From Ottowia testudinis (GTDB lineage: Bacteria; Pseudomonadota; Gammaproteobacteria; Burkholderiales; Burkholderiaceae_C), in assembly GCF_017498525.1 (NCBI RefSeq), contig NZ_CP071796.1, positions 3,906,001 to 3,970,000 of the forward strand: a stretch of DNA of 64,000 nucleotides, given 5' to 3'. Under the pieces are notes generated by a model. The model was not told where the DNA came from. It saw nothing but the letters and a program-made list of their open reading frames with translations, and searched no databases. Position numbers and translations under genes: made by a program. This document shows positions 47,131 to 56,656 of this stretch, piece after piece (the first letter of the stretch is position 1; the number at the start of each line of letters is the position of its first letter).

Positions 47131-48041
47131 GGGTTGAATTCCTGATCCGGCCTGTTGACGCGCCGAGTGGGCTCCACAGCCCGGGTTGTCCACGGCATGG
47201 TGCTACCGGGTCTCGCCTGCAAATCGAGCCACATTTGGCGTTGCCACCAGCGTTGATCGCGTGTCTGCACATACGCCCGCAATCTGATCGTCTGATCTGC
47301 ACCGCCCGCCGGCACGATCGAAAAAAATTCAGTCGTGATGCCTGGCTCAAGCATTGCGCCACGCATTTCCGGCGGTGAAGCCTGAATGCGAGCACCCAAT
47401 CCGGGCTGACCAGAGAGCGCGTCAATCAACGCGGGCGGTGCCGAATAGAGCGCGATACGCTGCTGTCCATTGACGCCCAAAAAGGGGGCGATTATCTCAT
47501 ACAGCTCAGGCGTCATTCCGAGCACCAGCTTGAGCTCGGACATGTCGTCAATGCCAGTGTTGCGCGGCACCACGGGCGAACCGGCGGCGCGATACTGCGC
47601 CAGCTCCGCCCCGCCCAGAGGACTCGGAACATCATCGGGATCTATGAAATCACGAATCCTCGCACCCAGCGCGGTCGCCTCACCGGCGGGCACGCCACCG
47701 ACCCGCTGAAACAATGCTTGAAGCAACTCCGGCCGGGCAACATTGATGTCGATCAACCCACTGGAGGGCACGATCTCGACCCAGGCGTCGGCGTCTCCCA
47801 GCCGCATATGCAGACGTCGGTAGCTGCTGCTCAGCGACTTATCCGTGATCATCTTCCCAGCCACCAGCTGCAGAGCACCGTCGAGCACCACTTGCGCGCG
47901 CATGCGATCGAGCTCCAGTGCCACTCGCTGCGTATGCAGCCGTGCCCCTCGGGCACCAGCCAGTACGACCAAGGACAAAGCCGTGACCATCCAGAGCACC
48001 ATGATCAGGGCCGCCCCTCGCTGTCGCGATGAGCGCCTCAT
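47127..48041 (-). CDS. gspK: Type II secretion minor pseudopilin K
   Basis: GspK caps the pseudopilus tip. The 304 residues begin MRRSSRQRGAALIMVLWMVT, with the class III cleavage site G-AALIMVLWMV and no Glu at +5, as usual for K. The two helical SAM-like regions contain DDMSELKLVLGMTPELYEII and LLQALFQRVGGVPAGEATAL. It overlaps gspJ by four bases. Confidence 0.93.
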   Translation of the reverse strand: MRRSSRQRGAALIMVLWMVTALSLVVLAGARGARLHTQRVALELDRMRAQVVLDGALQLVAGKMITDKSLSSSYRRLHMRLGDADAWVEIVPSSGLIDINVARPELLQALFQRVGGVPAGEATALGARIRDFIDPDDVPSPLGGAELAQYRAAGSPVVPRNTGIDDMSELKLVLGMTPELYEIIAPFLGVNGQQRIALYSAPPALIDALSGQPGLGARIQASPPEMRGAMLEPGITTEFFSIVPAGGADQTIRLRAYVQTRDQRWWQRQMWLDLQARPGSTMPWTTRAVEPTRRVNRPDQEFNP

Positions 48042-48649
48042 CGAGCCCCCGGCAGCGCAAAAATGAGTGGCGGCCAGTCTCCACGCGCATCACCAATCTC
48101 AACCTTGACCCTAACCGGGAAATGCCCCTGCTTTCCCCACTGCCTGTCCCACTGCCCCGTGGAGCCTTCCTGGTAATACCACTGCAAGCTGCGCGCGTCC
48201 GTCAGCAGCGTCTGCCGCAAGGCCTGACTCCAGTCGAGTTGCATCAACGCGCCATCAAATGGCAATGCTTCGACCAGCAAGTCGATACTGCCATCGGGGT
48301 GGCGCAGCGGGCCCAGCCGAAAGACATGCAGACCGCCCGCGTCGCCACGCTCTGGCAACGGCGCCACCCACATCGCCCCTGCGGGATTGCCGCTGAAAAA
48401 CGGTGTCACAGTGCCGTTGTGCAGGCGGGAAAGCGGCCGCAAGCTGTCAAACTTCCGTGCCAACCATTGACTGACCAGAAGTATGCGCTCCGCGCGGTCG
48501 AGCAATGCCTGGCTGCGCTCCTCCGACCGGCCGATCAAGCCAAAGCCCGCGAATACCAAGGCCACGACCATGGCTGTCACCGCCAGAGCCATCAGCAGCT
48601 CAAGCAAGGTAAAGCCTCGCGCGGGAGGAGCAGCTGATTTTTTCTTCAT
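48038..48649 (-). CDS. gspJ: Type II secretion minor pseudopilin J
   Basis: The 203-residue prepilin-like protein has the cleavage motif RGFTLLELLMALAVTAMVVA with Glu at +5. The globular part has LVSQWLARKFDSLRPLSRLH and YYQEGSTGQWDRQWGKQGHF. The ATG at 48649 (MKKKSAAPPARG) overlaps the gspI stop by four bases. A reading frame extending another 176 codons upstream is antisense-free noise covering gspI in another frame. Confidence 0.93.
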   Translation of the reverse strand: MKKKSAAPPARGFTLLELLMALAVTAMVVALVFAGFGLIGRSEERSQALLDRAERILLVSQWLARKFDSLRPLSRLHNGTVTPFFSGNPAGAMWVAPLPERGDAGGLHVFRLGPLRHPDGSIDLLVEALPFDGALMQLDWSQALRQTLLTDARSLQWYYQEGSTGQWDRQWGKQGHFPVRVKVEIGDARGDWPPLIFALPGAR

Positions 48650-49068
48650 GGCGCGGCGCGATAGGGCTTCCAGGCCGTCCAATTGAGAATGGGTACGGCC
48701 GAATCGCCCCCCACCACGCTGAGCTCCACGCGCGCGCTCGGTACGGCGGGCGTGGCCAACGGCTGACCATTGGCATCTTGCAAAAGCACCTGCTCTGGCA
48801 CGACCCGTAGGCTCCAGCGCCAAGCGCCCGCCTGGCCCGCCTGCAGAGGCGCGAAGTCCTCCGCGAAGCTGGCGCTGGCCAATACCGACTGAGCGACCAG
48901 ACTGGCTTCGATGCGCGCATCCACGTCCACCGCCGCCTTGGCGCTTTGGCCTACGGTACGATAGAGCGCGGCGAAGGCGATCGACGCGATTGCCATCGCG
49001 ACCAGCGCTTCCAGCAGGCTGAAACCATACTGGCTCGTGTGGGCAGACCAACCGACGCGCGACATCAT
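48646..49068 (-). CDS. gspI: Type II secretion minor pseudopilin I
   Basis: The 140-residue pseudopilin has the motif YGFSLLEALVAMAIASIAFA, with Glu at +5 and cleavage after Gly. The globular part is short (VPSARVELSVVGGDSAVPIL). I, J and K build the tip complex of the pseudopilus. It overlaps both neighbours by four bases. Confidence 0.9.
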   Translation of the reverse strand: MMSRVGWSAHTSQYGFSLLEALVAMAIASIAFAALYRTVGQSAKAAVDVDARIEASLVAQSVLASASFAEDFAPLQAGQAGAWRWSLRVVPEQVLLQDANGQPLATPAVPSARVELSVVGGDSAVPILNWTAWKPYRAAP

Positions 49069-49574
49069 AGAGCGCCACCCACGACCGACTGATCAATGGT
49101 GCCGAGCAGCCAATTGACGCGGAATTCCACTCCTCGTCCGGCACGCGAGACCGCAATCGCGCCGCCACGCGCACCACCTTCGGAATTGAAAATGAAGATC
49201 GGCTCTACACCCGCCGTGGCACCGGCCAGCCGGGCAGAGCGCAGCGCTTGCCATTGCACGGTCACTGAATCAGGCACCTCAAGCAAAATGGCCTCACCGG
49301 CCCTCAGCTGCCGCGTTTGCGGCACATAACTGACCAGGACAGGCTTTCCCACATCCATGCTGAGCGAGCGCGCCTGATTGAGCTGGCTGGCCAGATCGCG
49401 AACCGTCTGTTGATACCGGGCGCGCTCCAGGTAGGCCTGCGCACCCCCGCCGACCACGGTCACCGCCAGCGCAGCCAGGCCCAACACCACCAACAATTCG
49501 AGCAAGGTAAAGCCCGCGCCGCGCCAGCGGCTTGGCCGATGCCTCGCGCTCATGAAATAGGTGCGATGCGTCAA
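49065..49574 (-). CDS. gspH: Type II secretion minor pseudopilin H
   Basis: The pseudopilin has the motif GAGFTLLELLVVLGLAALAV, and the C-terminal part includes GEAILLEVPDSVTVQWQALR and VEPIFIFNSEGGARGGAIAV, the GspH/FimT-like beta end. The start is either 49574 (MTHRTYF) or 49553 (MSARHRPSRWRG); neither has a strong ribosome-binding site. H joins the minor tip pseudopilins to the GspG shaft. Confidence 0.9.
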   Translation of the reverse strand: MTHRTYFMSARHRPSRWRGAGFTLLELLVVLGLAALAVTVVGGGAQAYLERARYQQTVRDLASQLNQARSLSMDVGKPVLVSYVPQTRQLRAGEAILLEVPDSVTVQWQALRSARLAGATAGVEPIFIFNSEGGARGGAIAVSRAGRGVEFRVNWLLGTIDQSVVGGAL

Positions 49575-49585
49575 GCGACGGGTCG

Positions 49586-50035
49586 TCAGTTGTGGATGTC
49601 GGCGTTGTCCCCGTCACCACCGGGTTTGCCGTCGGCACCGAACGAGAACACGTCGGGGCCGCCATTGCGGCCAGGAAACTTGTATTGATAGGCCCCACCC
49701 CAAGGGTCGGCCGGCAAGCCTTTTCTCAAATACGGGCCATTCCAGCCACTGACGTTGCCCGGACGGTCGGTCAGCCCGCGTAACCCTTCAGCGTCGCTGG
49801 GATAACGGCCGACGTCAAGCTTGTACAGATCCAACGCCTGCTCGATTTCCTTGATCTGCACACCCGCGGTTTTAACCTTTGCACCGCCAAGTTGATTCAG
49901 AACCTGTGGCCCGATCAAACCCGCCACCAAGGTGAGGATGACCAAAACCACCAGCAGTTCAATCAGCGTCATGCCGCGTGCGCCGCGCCAGCGCCGCGCC
50001 TGTCCCTGCAAGGGCGTTGATAGGGAGTGTTTCAT
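49586..50035 (-). CDS. gspG: Type II secretion major pseudopilin G
   Basis: GspG is the shaft subunit. The 149 residues have RGMTLIELLVVLVILTLVAG with Glu at +5, then QIKEIEQALDLYKLDVGRYP, the conserved WNGPYLRKGLPADPWGGAYQ, and the calcium-site end FSFGADGKPGGDGDNADIHN. It follows gspF by 28 bases. Its product should be the most abundant pseudopilin. Confidence 0.96.
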   Translation of the reverse strand: MKHSLSTPLQGQARRWRGARGMTLIELLVVLVILTLVAGLIGPQVLNQLGGAKVKTAGVQIKEIEQALDLYKLDVGRYPSDAEGLRGLTDRPGNVSGWNGPYLRKGLPADPWGGAYQYKFPGRNGGPDVFSFGADGKPGGDGDNADIHN

Positions 50036-50063
50036 TGGAAAAATCCTTGGAAAATTAAAACCG

Positions 50064-51275
50064 TCAAATGGTCTCGTTGATGGACATGACGCCGCCCAGG
50101 ATCGCCATGATGATGATGGCCACCATGACGCCCAGCACGATGATGATGACGGGCTCCATCGCCGCCAGCAGGCGGCTCATGGTGCGACGGCCATCGTCCT
50201 CGTAGCGGTCGGCCAGCCCGAGTGCGGTGCCATCCATGTCGCCGGTTTCCTCGGCGACGCGGATCAGCTGCGGTGTGCTGGAGCGGCTGAAGTGTGAAGA
50301 TACAAAACCCGTGGACAAGCGCTTGCCTGATTTGACGATGCCGACCAGCGGCTCAAGGTCGTGGCGCAACGCGGTGTTGGTGACGGCGTCGCTGGAGATG
50401 CGCAAGGCGTCCACCAGCGTCACGTTACGCTGCAGCAGGCCGCCGAGCGTGCGGAAGTAGATCGCCAATTGAAGATTGCGCATCACATTGCCCAGCAGCG
50501 GCAGCCCCAGCACCGCGGTGTCGACCCGCAAGCGCCCCGCGGGCGAGGCGATCCAGCGCGAGCCCAGGTACAGCAGCGAGGTGACCACCAGCAGAATCGC
50601 CATCCAGTGACTGCGCATGAAGTCGCTCATGTTCAGCACCACCCGCGTGAGGTACGGGAGCTTGTCACCCATGGAATCAAAGATCTGCCGAAATTGCGGC
50701 ACCACGAAAGCCAGCAGCACCACCACCGACAGCACCGCCACCACCGCCAGGATCAGCGGGTAGGTCATGGACGAAATGATGTAGTTGCGCAGCTTATCGT
50801 CGGCCTCGAGCTGCGCGGTCAGCTCCTTGAGCACGAGCGAGAGCGCACCCGAGGCCTCGCCAGCACGCACCAGCACCAGATAACGCCGCCCCAAATCGCG
50901 CTCGAAAGGCAGCAGCGCGTGGTGCAGCGATTTGCCGCCGCGCACGCCTTCGTTGACCTTGGCCACGAAAGCCTTGAGCCGGTCGGTGGTCGCGATTTCC
51001 TGCAACATCGCCAAGGCGCGATCGAGCGGCATGTTGGCTTGCTTGAGGTGCGACAACTCCCGGGTGAACAACAAAATGTCTGCGCGCTTGAGCCGGCCTT
51101 GCGCATCGCTGGCGGCGCCCGGCTCCACGGCGGCCCCGTCCAGGCCGCTGATGCTCACCGGCGTGATGCCCTGACCGATCAAGCGCAGCCGGGCCGCCTC
51201 GGCGCTGGGCGCGCGAATGCTGCCCTGGCAAGGTTTGCCATCGGTGGCTGTTCCGGCGTATTGAAAGTCAATCAT
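50064..51275 (-). CDS. gspF: Type II secretion inner-membrane platform protein F
   Basis: The 403-residue platform protein has two T2SSF domains, with DILLFTRELSHLKQANMPLD and RLSTGFVSSHFSRSSTPQLI as the cytoplasmic signatures. Three membrane helices lie near residues 170-200, 220-240 and 375-395. The end is VAIIIMAILGGVMSINETI. It overlaps gspE by eight bases. Confidence 0.96.
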   Translation of the reverse strand: MIDFQYAGTATDGKPCQGSIRAPSAEAARLRLIGQGITPVSISGLDGAAVEPGAASDAQGRLKRADILLFTRELSHLKQANMPLDRALAMLQEIATTDRLKAFVAKVNEGVRGGKSLHHALLPFERDLGRRYLVLVRAGEASGALSLVLKELTAQLEADDKLRNYIISSMTYPLILAVVAVLSVVVLLAFVVPQFRQIFDSMGDKLPYLTRVVLNMSDFMRSHWMAILLVVTSLLYLGSRWIASPAGRLRVDTAVLGLPLLGNVMRNLQLAIYFRTLGGLLQRNVTLVDALRISSDAVTNTALRHDLEPLVGIVKSGKRLSTGFVSSHFSRSSTPQLIRVAEETGDMDGTALGLADRYEDDGRRTMSRLLAAMEPVIIIVLGVMVAIIIMAILGGVMSINETI

Positions 51276-52980
51276 CCTGACGAGCGACGCGCAGCACTTC
51301 CTCCGCGGTCGTCAATCCTTGCAGCACCTTGGTGGCGCCATCTTGCAGCAAGTTCCCCCCGACGTAGCGGCCTTGCGCGCGGCTGATGGCGGAGCCGCGC
51401 TCCAGCACCAGCTTTTTCATGTCCTCGGTCATCAGCAGCAGCTCGTGCACCGCTAGGCGTCCACGGTAGCCCGTGCCGCGGCAGGCTGGACAGCCGACGG
51501 CTTGGTACAGCGTACGCCCTTCTTCCATCGGCACGCCAAGCGATGCCATGGCCAAGGGCGCTTGTTGCGCCGACAGCGGCGTCTTGCACGCATCGCACAA
51601 CTTGCGCACCAGCCGCTGCGCCAGCACGCCGATGACCGACGCGGTGATGAGATAGGGCTCGACCCCCATGTTGATCAGCCTCACCACGGCGCCCAGAGCG
51701 CTGTTGGTGTGCAGGGTGGACAGCACCAGGTGCCCCGTCAGCGCCGCCTGGACGGCGATGCCGGCGGTTTCACCGTCACGCATTTCGCCGATCATGATGA
51801 CGTCTGGGTCCTGGCGCAGGAACGAACGCAACACCTGCGCGAAACTGAGGCCGATTTGCGGCTGCACCTGCACTTGGTTGAGCCACTGCAGCCGGTATTC
51901 CACCGGATCCTCGACGGTGAGTATCTTGAGGTTGCGCCCCTCCAAACCCAGCAATGACGCGTACAACGTGGTCGACTTGCCCGAGCCGGTGGGGCCGGTG
52001 ACCAGCAACACGCCGTGCGGAACGGTCAGCAGCTGGCGCATGGCAGCCAGGGTGGGTTCGGTGAAATGCAGCCGATCCAGCGACAGCAGATCGAGGTTTT
52101 TCTCGAGCAAGCGCATCACCACCGACTCGCCGAACATTGTGGGCACGGTGGACACCCGCACGTCCAGCTCCCGGCCATGCACGCGCAGCCGTGTGCGGCC
52201 GTCCTGCGGCATGCGGCGCTCGGCGATGTCGAGCTGCGACAAAATCTTGATGCGCGACACCACCGCCGGCGCGTCCTTGTTGTCGATTTCATCCACCGGG
52301 AACAGCTGGCCGTCCACGCGGATGCGCACCGCCGATTTGTCTTCGTAGGTTTCGATGTGAATGTCGGACGCCTGCGCCGACACCGCCTGCGACAGAATCT
52401 GGTTGACGCGCTGGATGATCGGCGCCTCGGACGCCATGTCGCGCAGATGCTCGATGAATTCGGTGGCCTCGTATTCGCCGTCGGCCTGGGCTTCGCCCTC
52501 GCCTTCGCGCACGTACCATTCGTCCAGCTGATCGGCGATCTCGGAATGCAGCCCGAATACGATGCGCGGCGTCTGCCCGAACACCAGGCGCAACGCATCG
52601 CGCAGACCGCGGTGGCCTGGATCGCTGGCGGCAAAGGTGGGCGGCGTGGCACCATCGGCATCGCCCATGGGCAGCAGGTGATTGGCCAGCAGGAAACTGG
52701 CGTTGAGCCGTGTCGTGGCCGGCTTTTCCGCCGGGAAGCCGTCCCGGCGCACCAGCGGCAGACCGCTCAAGTGCGCATGGGCGGCGCCAACATCGGCCTC
52801 GGACACCAGCCCCAGATCAACCAGCAACTGGCCCAGGCGCCCGCCCATGGTGCGCTGCACGCCCAGCGCGCGCTCCAGATCGGCCGGCGACAACTTGTGT
52901 TCAGCCAGCAGCCACTCGCCCAGGCGAGGCTCGAGCTGCGTCAGATCGGCCACGACGCTGGGTTCAATTACGGGTTGCAT
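51268..52980 (-). CDS. gspE: Type II secretion ATPase E
   Basis: GspE drives pseudopilus assembly. The 570 residues have an N-terminal T2SSE_N domain (EWLLAEHKLSPADLERALGV), the C-terminal RecA-like ATPase with Walker A VTGPTGSGKSTTLYASLLGL near residue 330, the Asp box TVEDPVEYRLQWLNQVQVQP, Walker B IMIGEMRDGETAGIA, and the His box VLSTLHTNSALGAV. A Cys4 motif (CDAC and CPAC) is in the zinc domain. It is the first gene of the gsp operon on this strand. Confidence 0.97.
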   Translation of the reverse strand: MQPVIEPSVVADLTQLEPRLGEWLLAEHKLSPADLERALGVQRTMGGRLGQLLVDLGLVSEADVGAAHAHLSGLPLVRRDGFPAEKPATTRLNASFLLANHLLPMGDADGATPPTFAASDPGHRGLRDALRLVFGQTPRIVFGLHSEIADQLDEWYVREGEGEAQADGEYEATEFIEHLRDMASEAPIIQRVNQILSQAVSAQASDIHIETYEDKSAVRIRVDGQLFPVDEIDNKDAPAVVSRIKILSQLDIAERRMPQDGRTRLRVHGRELDVRVSTVPTMFGESVVMRLLEKNLDLLSLDRLHFTEPTLAAMRQLLTVPHGVLLVTGPTGSGKSTTLYASLLGLEGRNLKILTVEDPVEYRLQWLNQVQVQPQIGLSFAQVLRSFLRQDPDVIMIGEMRDGETAGIAVQAALTGHLVLSTLHTNSALGAVVRLINMGVEPYLITASVIGVLAQRLVRKLCDACKTPLSAQQAPLAMASLGVPMEEGRTLYQAVGCPACRGTGYRGRLAVHELLLMTEDMKKLVLERGSAISRAQGRYVGGNLLQDGATKVLQGLTTAEEVLRVARQDD

Positions 52981-53025
52981 CGTTCATGCCTGTTCGGGCC
53001 ACAATCAATTCAATAGAAAAAGCCT

Positions 53026-53069
53026 CTAGCGCTTGCCAGACAAGCGCAAGCAGCTATCAATTTAATAGT
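53026..53069. repeat. Dispersed palindromic repeat, copy 9
   Basis: The clearest copy in the window: TAGCGCTTGCCAGACAAGCG, then CAAGCAGCTATCAATTTAAT and AGTC. It lies between gspE and the rhamnose-locus glycosyltransferase. Confidence 0.7.
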
Positions 53070-54028
53070 CAACTGCGCTCATGCCACAGCAGGCACCGGC
53101 TCAGGCGATCGAGTTCGGGGCCCACATAATAGTTTCGATAAGCCGCCAGACGCCTGGGCAGCGGCATTTTCCTCCACGCCAGGTAGCGCGCCACGTAAGC
53201 ATCGTCGAGCCCCAGTGCGCGCAGGCGCTGCTGCAGCGCCTGCGCCTGTGCCTGTGTGCCCTGCCCCAGGCGCCGCACGCGCAGGGCCACGCCCGCGCCG
53301 TCGCGGCCCAGGCGCAGCAGCCGGCTGCGCAAACCACGGTCTCGCGCCCCTACCTGGTTGGCGCCATGCTGGCGGTAAAGCAGCAGCGGCCTGGGCAGAT
53401 AGCTGCGGCGCCCGCTGCCGCTGATCAGGGCGCACCACCAGTCGTGCATGATGGCTTCGGGCGGAAGCGGCAGCGCCATGCGCAGCAGGGTGCGATTGAC
53501 CATCATCGCGCAGCCCGTGACCTGGTTGACACTGAGCAGGCTGAGCGCCGTCGCCGCCGCGGGATCGGTGCGCTGGTAGGCGGCAAACGAGGGGCTGATC
53601 ACCTGCAGCCGCTCGTTGACCACCGTCAGATCGCCATGCACCAGACATGGGGTCTGCGCGCCGGCCTGTGATTCGATGCGCTGCATCTCGGCCCCTTGCG
53701 CGGCCAGCTTGCCGGGCAGCCACACGTCGTCCTGGTCGCACGAGGCCGCCCAGCGCGCCTGCCCATCGGCCAAGCTGGCGTGCATCAGCCGCTCGAAATT
53801 GCGCACCACGCCGGCGCCGGTCGAGGGGTTGGGCAGCAGCACCAGCCGCTCGCCGAACGCCGCCCGATAGCCATGCAGGATGTCCAGCGTGGCGTCGGTC
53901 GAGCCATCGTCGCTGACCAGCAGGCGGAAATGCTGGTGCGTCTGGCCCAGCAGCGAATCCAGCTGCGGCGCCAAGTAACGCGCGCCGTTGTAGGTGGCCA
54001 GTAGAACATCGATCAACGGCGCAGTCAT
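53069..54028 (-). CDS. Family 2 glycosyltransferase (alpha-L-Rha type)
   Basis: The 319-residue enzyme has the GT-A motifs LIDVLLATYNGARYLAPQLD, LLVSDDGSTDATLDILHGYR, ASCDQDDVWLPGKLAAQGAE and VNQVTGCAMMVNRTLLRM, and MHDWWCALIS. It is close to dTDP-rhamnose transferases that extend O-antigen. It ends the rhamnose operon; the ATG at 54028 overlaps the stop of the preceding gene (ATGA). An ATG seven codons earlier is possible. Confidence 0.88.
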   Translation of the reverse strand: MTAPLIDVLLATYNGARYLAPQLDSLLGQTHQHFRLLVSDDGSTDATLDILHGYRAAFGERLVLLPNPSTGAGVVRNFERLMHASLADGQARWAASCDQDDVWLPGKLAAQGAEMQRIESQAGAQTPCLVHGDLTVVNERLQVISPSFAAYQRTDPAAATALSLLSVNQVTGCAMMVNRTLLRMALPLPPEAIMHDWWCALISGSGRRSYLPRPLLLYRQHGANQVGARDRGLRSRLLRLGRDGAGVALRVRRLGQGTQAQAQALQQRLRALGLDDAYVARYLAWRKMPLPRRLAAYRNYYVGPELDRLSRCLLWHERS

Positions 54029-55194
54029 GGCGAGCGGCGGGGCGTGCATTGCTCATGCATCAGCGCCTCGTAGGCATCCACGATGCGCGGCCAGGTGTAG
54101 TGATCGGCCACGATCTCGCGTGCGCGCCGACCGCGCTCGGCCGCCGCTTGGGCACTGGTTTGCGCCGCGCAGCACCTCAGGCCATCGGCCAGTTGCGCGG
54201 GGGTGCGGAAATAGTCCGCGGCATCGCGCGCGACCTCGCGGTTAAAAGGATTGTCGTGGGCGATGACCCAGTTGCCGCAAGCCATGGCCTCAAGCAACGA
54301 CGGGTTGGTGCCGCCCACCGAGTGCCCGTGCAGATAGGCCGCCGCGTACAGGCGCAGGCTGCGCAGCGGCGCGGCGTCGTAAATGGCGCCCAAAAAACGC
54401 ACCCGATCGCCCGCCAGGGCCAGCAGGCGGCGTTGGTAATCGGTGGCGTCAGACACATCGCCGACGATCACCAGGGGAAGGGCGCCGCCGTACAACCGAT
54501 GGCCTTCGATGATCTCCAGCACGTGGTTTTCGGGTTCGAGCCGGGCCACCACCAGCAGGTAGCGCCACGGCTGCAAACCCCAGGCTGACAGCAGCGCGGG
54601 GTCGGCCTCGCCCGGTTGCACCGGATCGGCCCCATAGGCGATGAAGCTGCAGGGCGCGCCGCGCGGGTACACGCTGCGAAAGCGCGCGGCGATCGCATCC
54701 GCGTCGGCGATCAAGCGTGTGGCGGTGCGAGCGGCTACCCATTCCATAGTGCGCAGGTAAGTGCGCGCCAACTTGCCCCATTTGCTGCGCGCCCATTCGA
54801 GCCCATCCACGTTGATCCAGACCGGCACACCCGCCACGCGCGGCCACCAACACGCCCATGCGGCGCCATAGCCCAGCATGTAGACCAGGTCGTAGCCCCG
54901 CCGCGCGTCCCACAAGCAGGCGCAGTCGTAGGCCAGCACGGACGCAGGGCCCCAACGCGGCCGGCGGCGCGAGCGCACGCGCACGCCCAGGTGCGTGGTG
55001 TCGGCGCCTGGCGCGCCATCGGCTTCGGCATACACCGTGACCCGGTGGCCGCGGGCAACCAAACCGGCCGCCAGGCGTTCGGCAAATGTTTCAAACCCGC
55101 CGTAGCGGGCCGGAATACCTCGCGTGCCCAAAATCGCCACGCGCAGAGGAGTCGGCGGTGTGCCGGCCGCGCCCGTGGGCGCACTGTTCAGCAC
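54025..55194 (-). CDS. Glycosyltransferase with DUF1972 N-terminus
   Basis: The 389-residue GT-B enzyme has the DUF1972 start VAILGTRGIPARYGGFETFA then ERLAAGLVARGH, and YMLGYGAAWACWWPRVAGVP. The C-terminal donor domain has LLVVARLEPENHVLEIIEGH and HGHSVGGTNPSLLEAMACGN. The family transfers rhamnose in several capsule and O-antigen loci. The start is probably GTG at 55194, which overlaps the rfbC stop by seven bases. Confidence 0.85.
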   Translation of the reverse strand: MLNSAPTGAAGTPPTPLRVAILGTRGIPARYGGFETFAERLAAGLVARGHRVTVYAEADGAPGADTTHLGVRVRSRRRPRWGPASVLAYDCACLWDARRGYDLVYMLGYGAAWACWWPRVAGVPVWINVDGLEWARSKWGKLARTYLRTMEWVAARTATRLIADADAIAARFRSVYPRGAPCSFIAYGADPVQPGEADPALLSAWGLQPWRYLLVVARLEPENHVLEIIEGHRLYGGALPLVIVGDVSDATDYQRRLLALAGDRVRFLGAIYDAAPLRSLRLYAAAYLHGHSVGGTNPSLLEAMACGNWVIAHDNPFNREVARDAADYFRTPAQLADGLRCCAAQTSAQAAAERGRRAREIVADHYTWPRIVDAYEALMHEQCTPRRSP

Positions 55195-55742
55195 TCGGCC
55201 TCGGCCAGCAGGCGCCCGGCGCGGTCCTTGTCGGACAGCAGCGGCTCGGCGATGCCATGCGCGGCCAGCGGCCAATCGATGCCGATGGCTGGGTCGTCCC
55301 AGCGGATGCAGCGCTCGTGGGCCGGGCTGTAGGTGTCGGTGGTTTTGTACAGAAAATCCGCCGTCTCGCTGAGCACCACGAAGCCGTGCGCCAGCCCTGG
55401 GGGAATCCACAATTGGCGGTGGTTGTCTTCGCTGAGTTCCGCCCCGACCCATTGGCCGTGGGTGGGCGAGTCGCGACGGATATCGACCGCCACGTCGAAC
55501 ACGGCCCCGCGCACCACGCGCACCAGCTTGCCCTGTGCCTTGGGCGGCAGCTGGTAGTGCAACCCGCGCAGCACACCACGCCGGCTGCGGCTGTGGTTGT
55601 CCTGCACGAATGGCAGACGCACGCCGGTGGCTTGCTCGAAGGCCTGCTGGTTAAAACTTTCGTAGAAGAATCCGCGGCTGTCACCGAACACCTTGGGTTC
55701 AATGAGCACCACGTCAGCGATGGCCAAAGGGGTGGCTTGCAT
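55188..55742 (-). CDS. rfbC: dTDP-4-dehydrorhamnose 3,5-epimerase
   Basis: The third enzyme of dTDP-L-rhamnose synthesis. The 184-residue cupin has VVLIEPKVFGDSRGFFYESF, PFVQDNHSRSRRGVLRGLHY with the catalytic His, QAKGKLVRVVRGAVFDVAVD-like text, and WIPPGLAHGFVVLSETADFL. It follows rfbA by nine bases. Confidence 0.97.
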   Translation of the reverse strand: MQATPLAIADVVLIEPKVFGDSRGFFYESFNQQAFEQATGVRLPFVQDNHSRSRRGVLRGLHYQLPPKAQGKLVRVVRGAVFDVAVDIRRDSPTHGQWVGAELSEDNHRQLWIPPGLAHGFVVLSETADFLYKTTDTYSPAHERCIRWDDPAIGIDWPLAAHGIAEPLLSDKDRAGRLLAEAEC

Positions 55743-55751
55743 GGGTAAATC

Positions 55752-56636
55752 TCAATAAACGTGGTCGGTCAGCAGGCGCAGCAGATATTGCCCATAGCCG
55801 CTCTTGACCAGCGGCTCGGCCAGGCGCCGCAGCCCGGCTTCGTCGATCCAGCGGTGACGCCACGCAATTTCCTCTGGGCAGGCGATCTTCAGGCCCTGGC
55901 GGTGCTCAAGCGTGGCGATGAATTGGCTGGCCTCGAGCAGGCTCTGGTGTGTCCCGGTGTCGAGCCATGCATAGCCGCGCCCCATGATTTCGACGTGCAG
56001 CTGGCTCTGCTCAAGGTACAAGCGGTTCAGGTCGGTGATCTCCAACTCGCCGCGCGGTGACGGTTTCAAGCCCTTGGCCAGCGACACCACCTGGTTGTCG
56101 TAGAAATACAGGCCAGTCACCGCGTAATGGCTCTTGGGCCGGGCTGGCTTTTCTTCCAGCGACAGCACCTTGCCGCTGCTATCGAACTCCGCCACGCCGT
56201 AGCGCTCGGGGTCGTGCACATGGTAGGCAAACACGGTGGCGCCCTCGCCGCGCGCCTGCGCATGGGCGAGCAGATCGTGGATGTCGTGACCGTAAAAAAT
56301 GTTGTCGCCCAACACCAGGGCACTGGGCGCATCGCCGATGAACTGCTCGCCGATCAGAAAAGCCTGCGCCAATCCATCCGGACTGGGCTGCACGGCGTAC
56401 TGCAGGTTCAAACCCCACTGGCTGCCGTCACCCAGCAACTGCTGAAATCGCGGCGTGTCCTGCGGTGTGCTGATGAGCAGGATGTCGCGAATGCCGGCCA
56501 GCATCAGCGTGCTGAGCGGGTAATAAACCATCGGCTTGTCGTACACCGGCAGCAGCTGTTTGCTGAGTGCCAGCGTGGCCGGGTGCAGACGGGTGCCGGA
56601 GCCACCGGCGAGGATGATGCCTTTGCGTGCGCTCAT
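55752..56636 (-). CDS. rfbA: Glucose-1-phosphate thymidylyltransferase
   Basis: The first enzyme of dTDP-rhamnose synthesis. The 294 residues start [20 protein letters not shown] with the nucleotidyltransferase signature, and contain [38 protein letters not shown] and [19 protein letters not shown]. It lies 20 bases after rfbD. Confidence 0.98.
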   Translation of the reverse strand: MSARKGIILAGGSGTRLHPATLALSKQLLPVYDKPMVYYPLSTLMLAGIRDILLISTPQDTPRFQQLLGDGSQWGLNLQYAVQPSPDGLAQAFLIGEQFIGDAPSALVLGDNIFYGHDIHDLLAHAQARGEGATVFAYHVHDPERYGVAEFDSSGKVLSLEEKPARPKSHYAVTGLYFYDNQVVSLAKGLKPSPRGELEITDLNRLYLEQSQLHVEIMGRGYAWLDTGTHQSLLEASQFIATLEHRQGLKIACPEEIAWRHRWIDEAGLRRLAEPLVKSGYGQYLLRLLTDHVY

Positions 56637-56656
56637 GGAAGGTTTCGAAGCCCAAG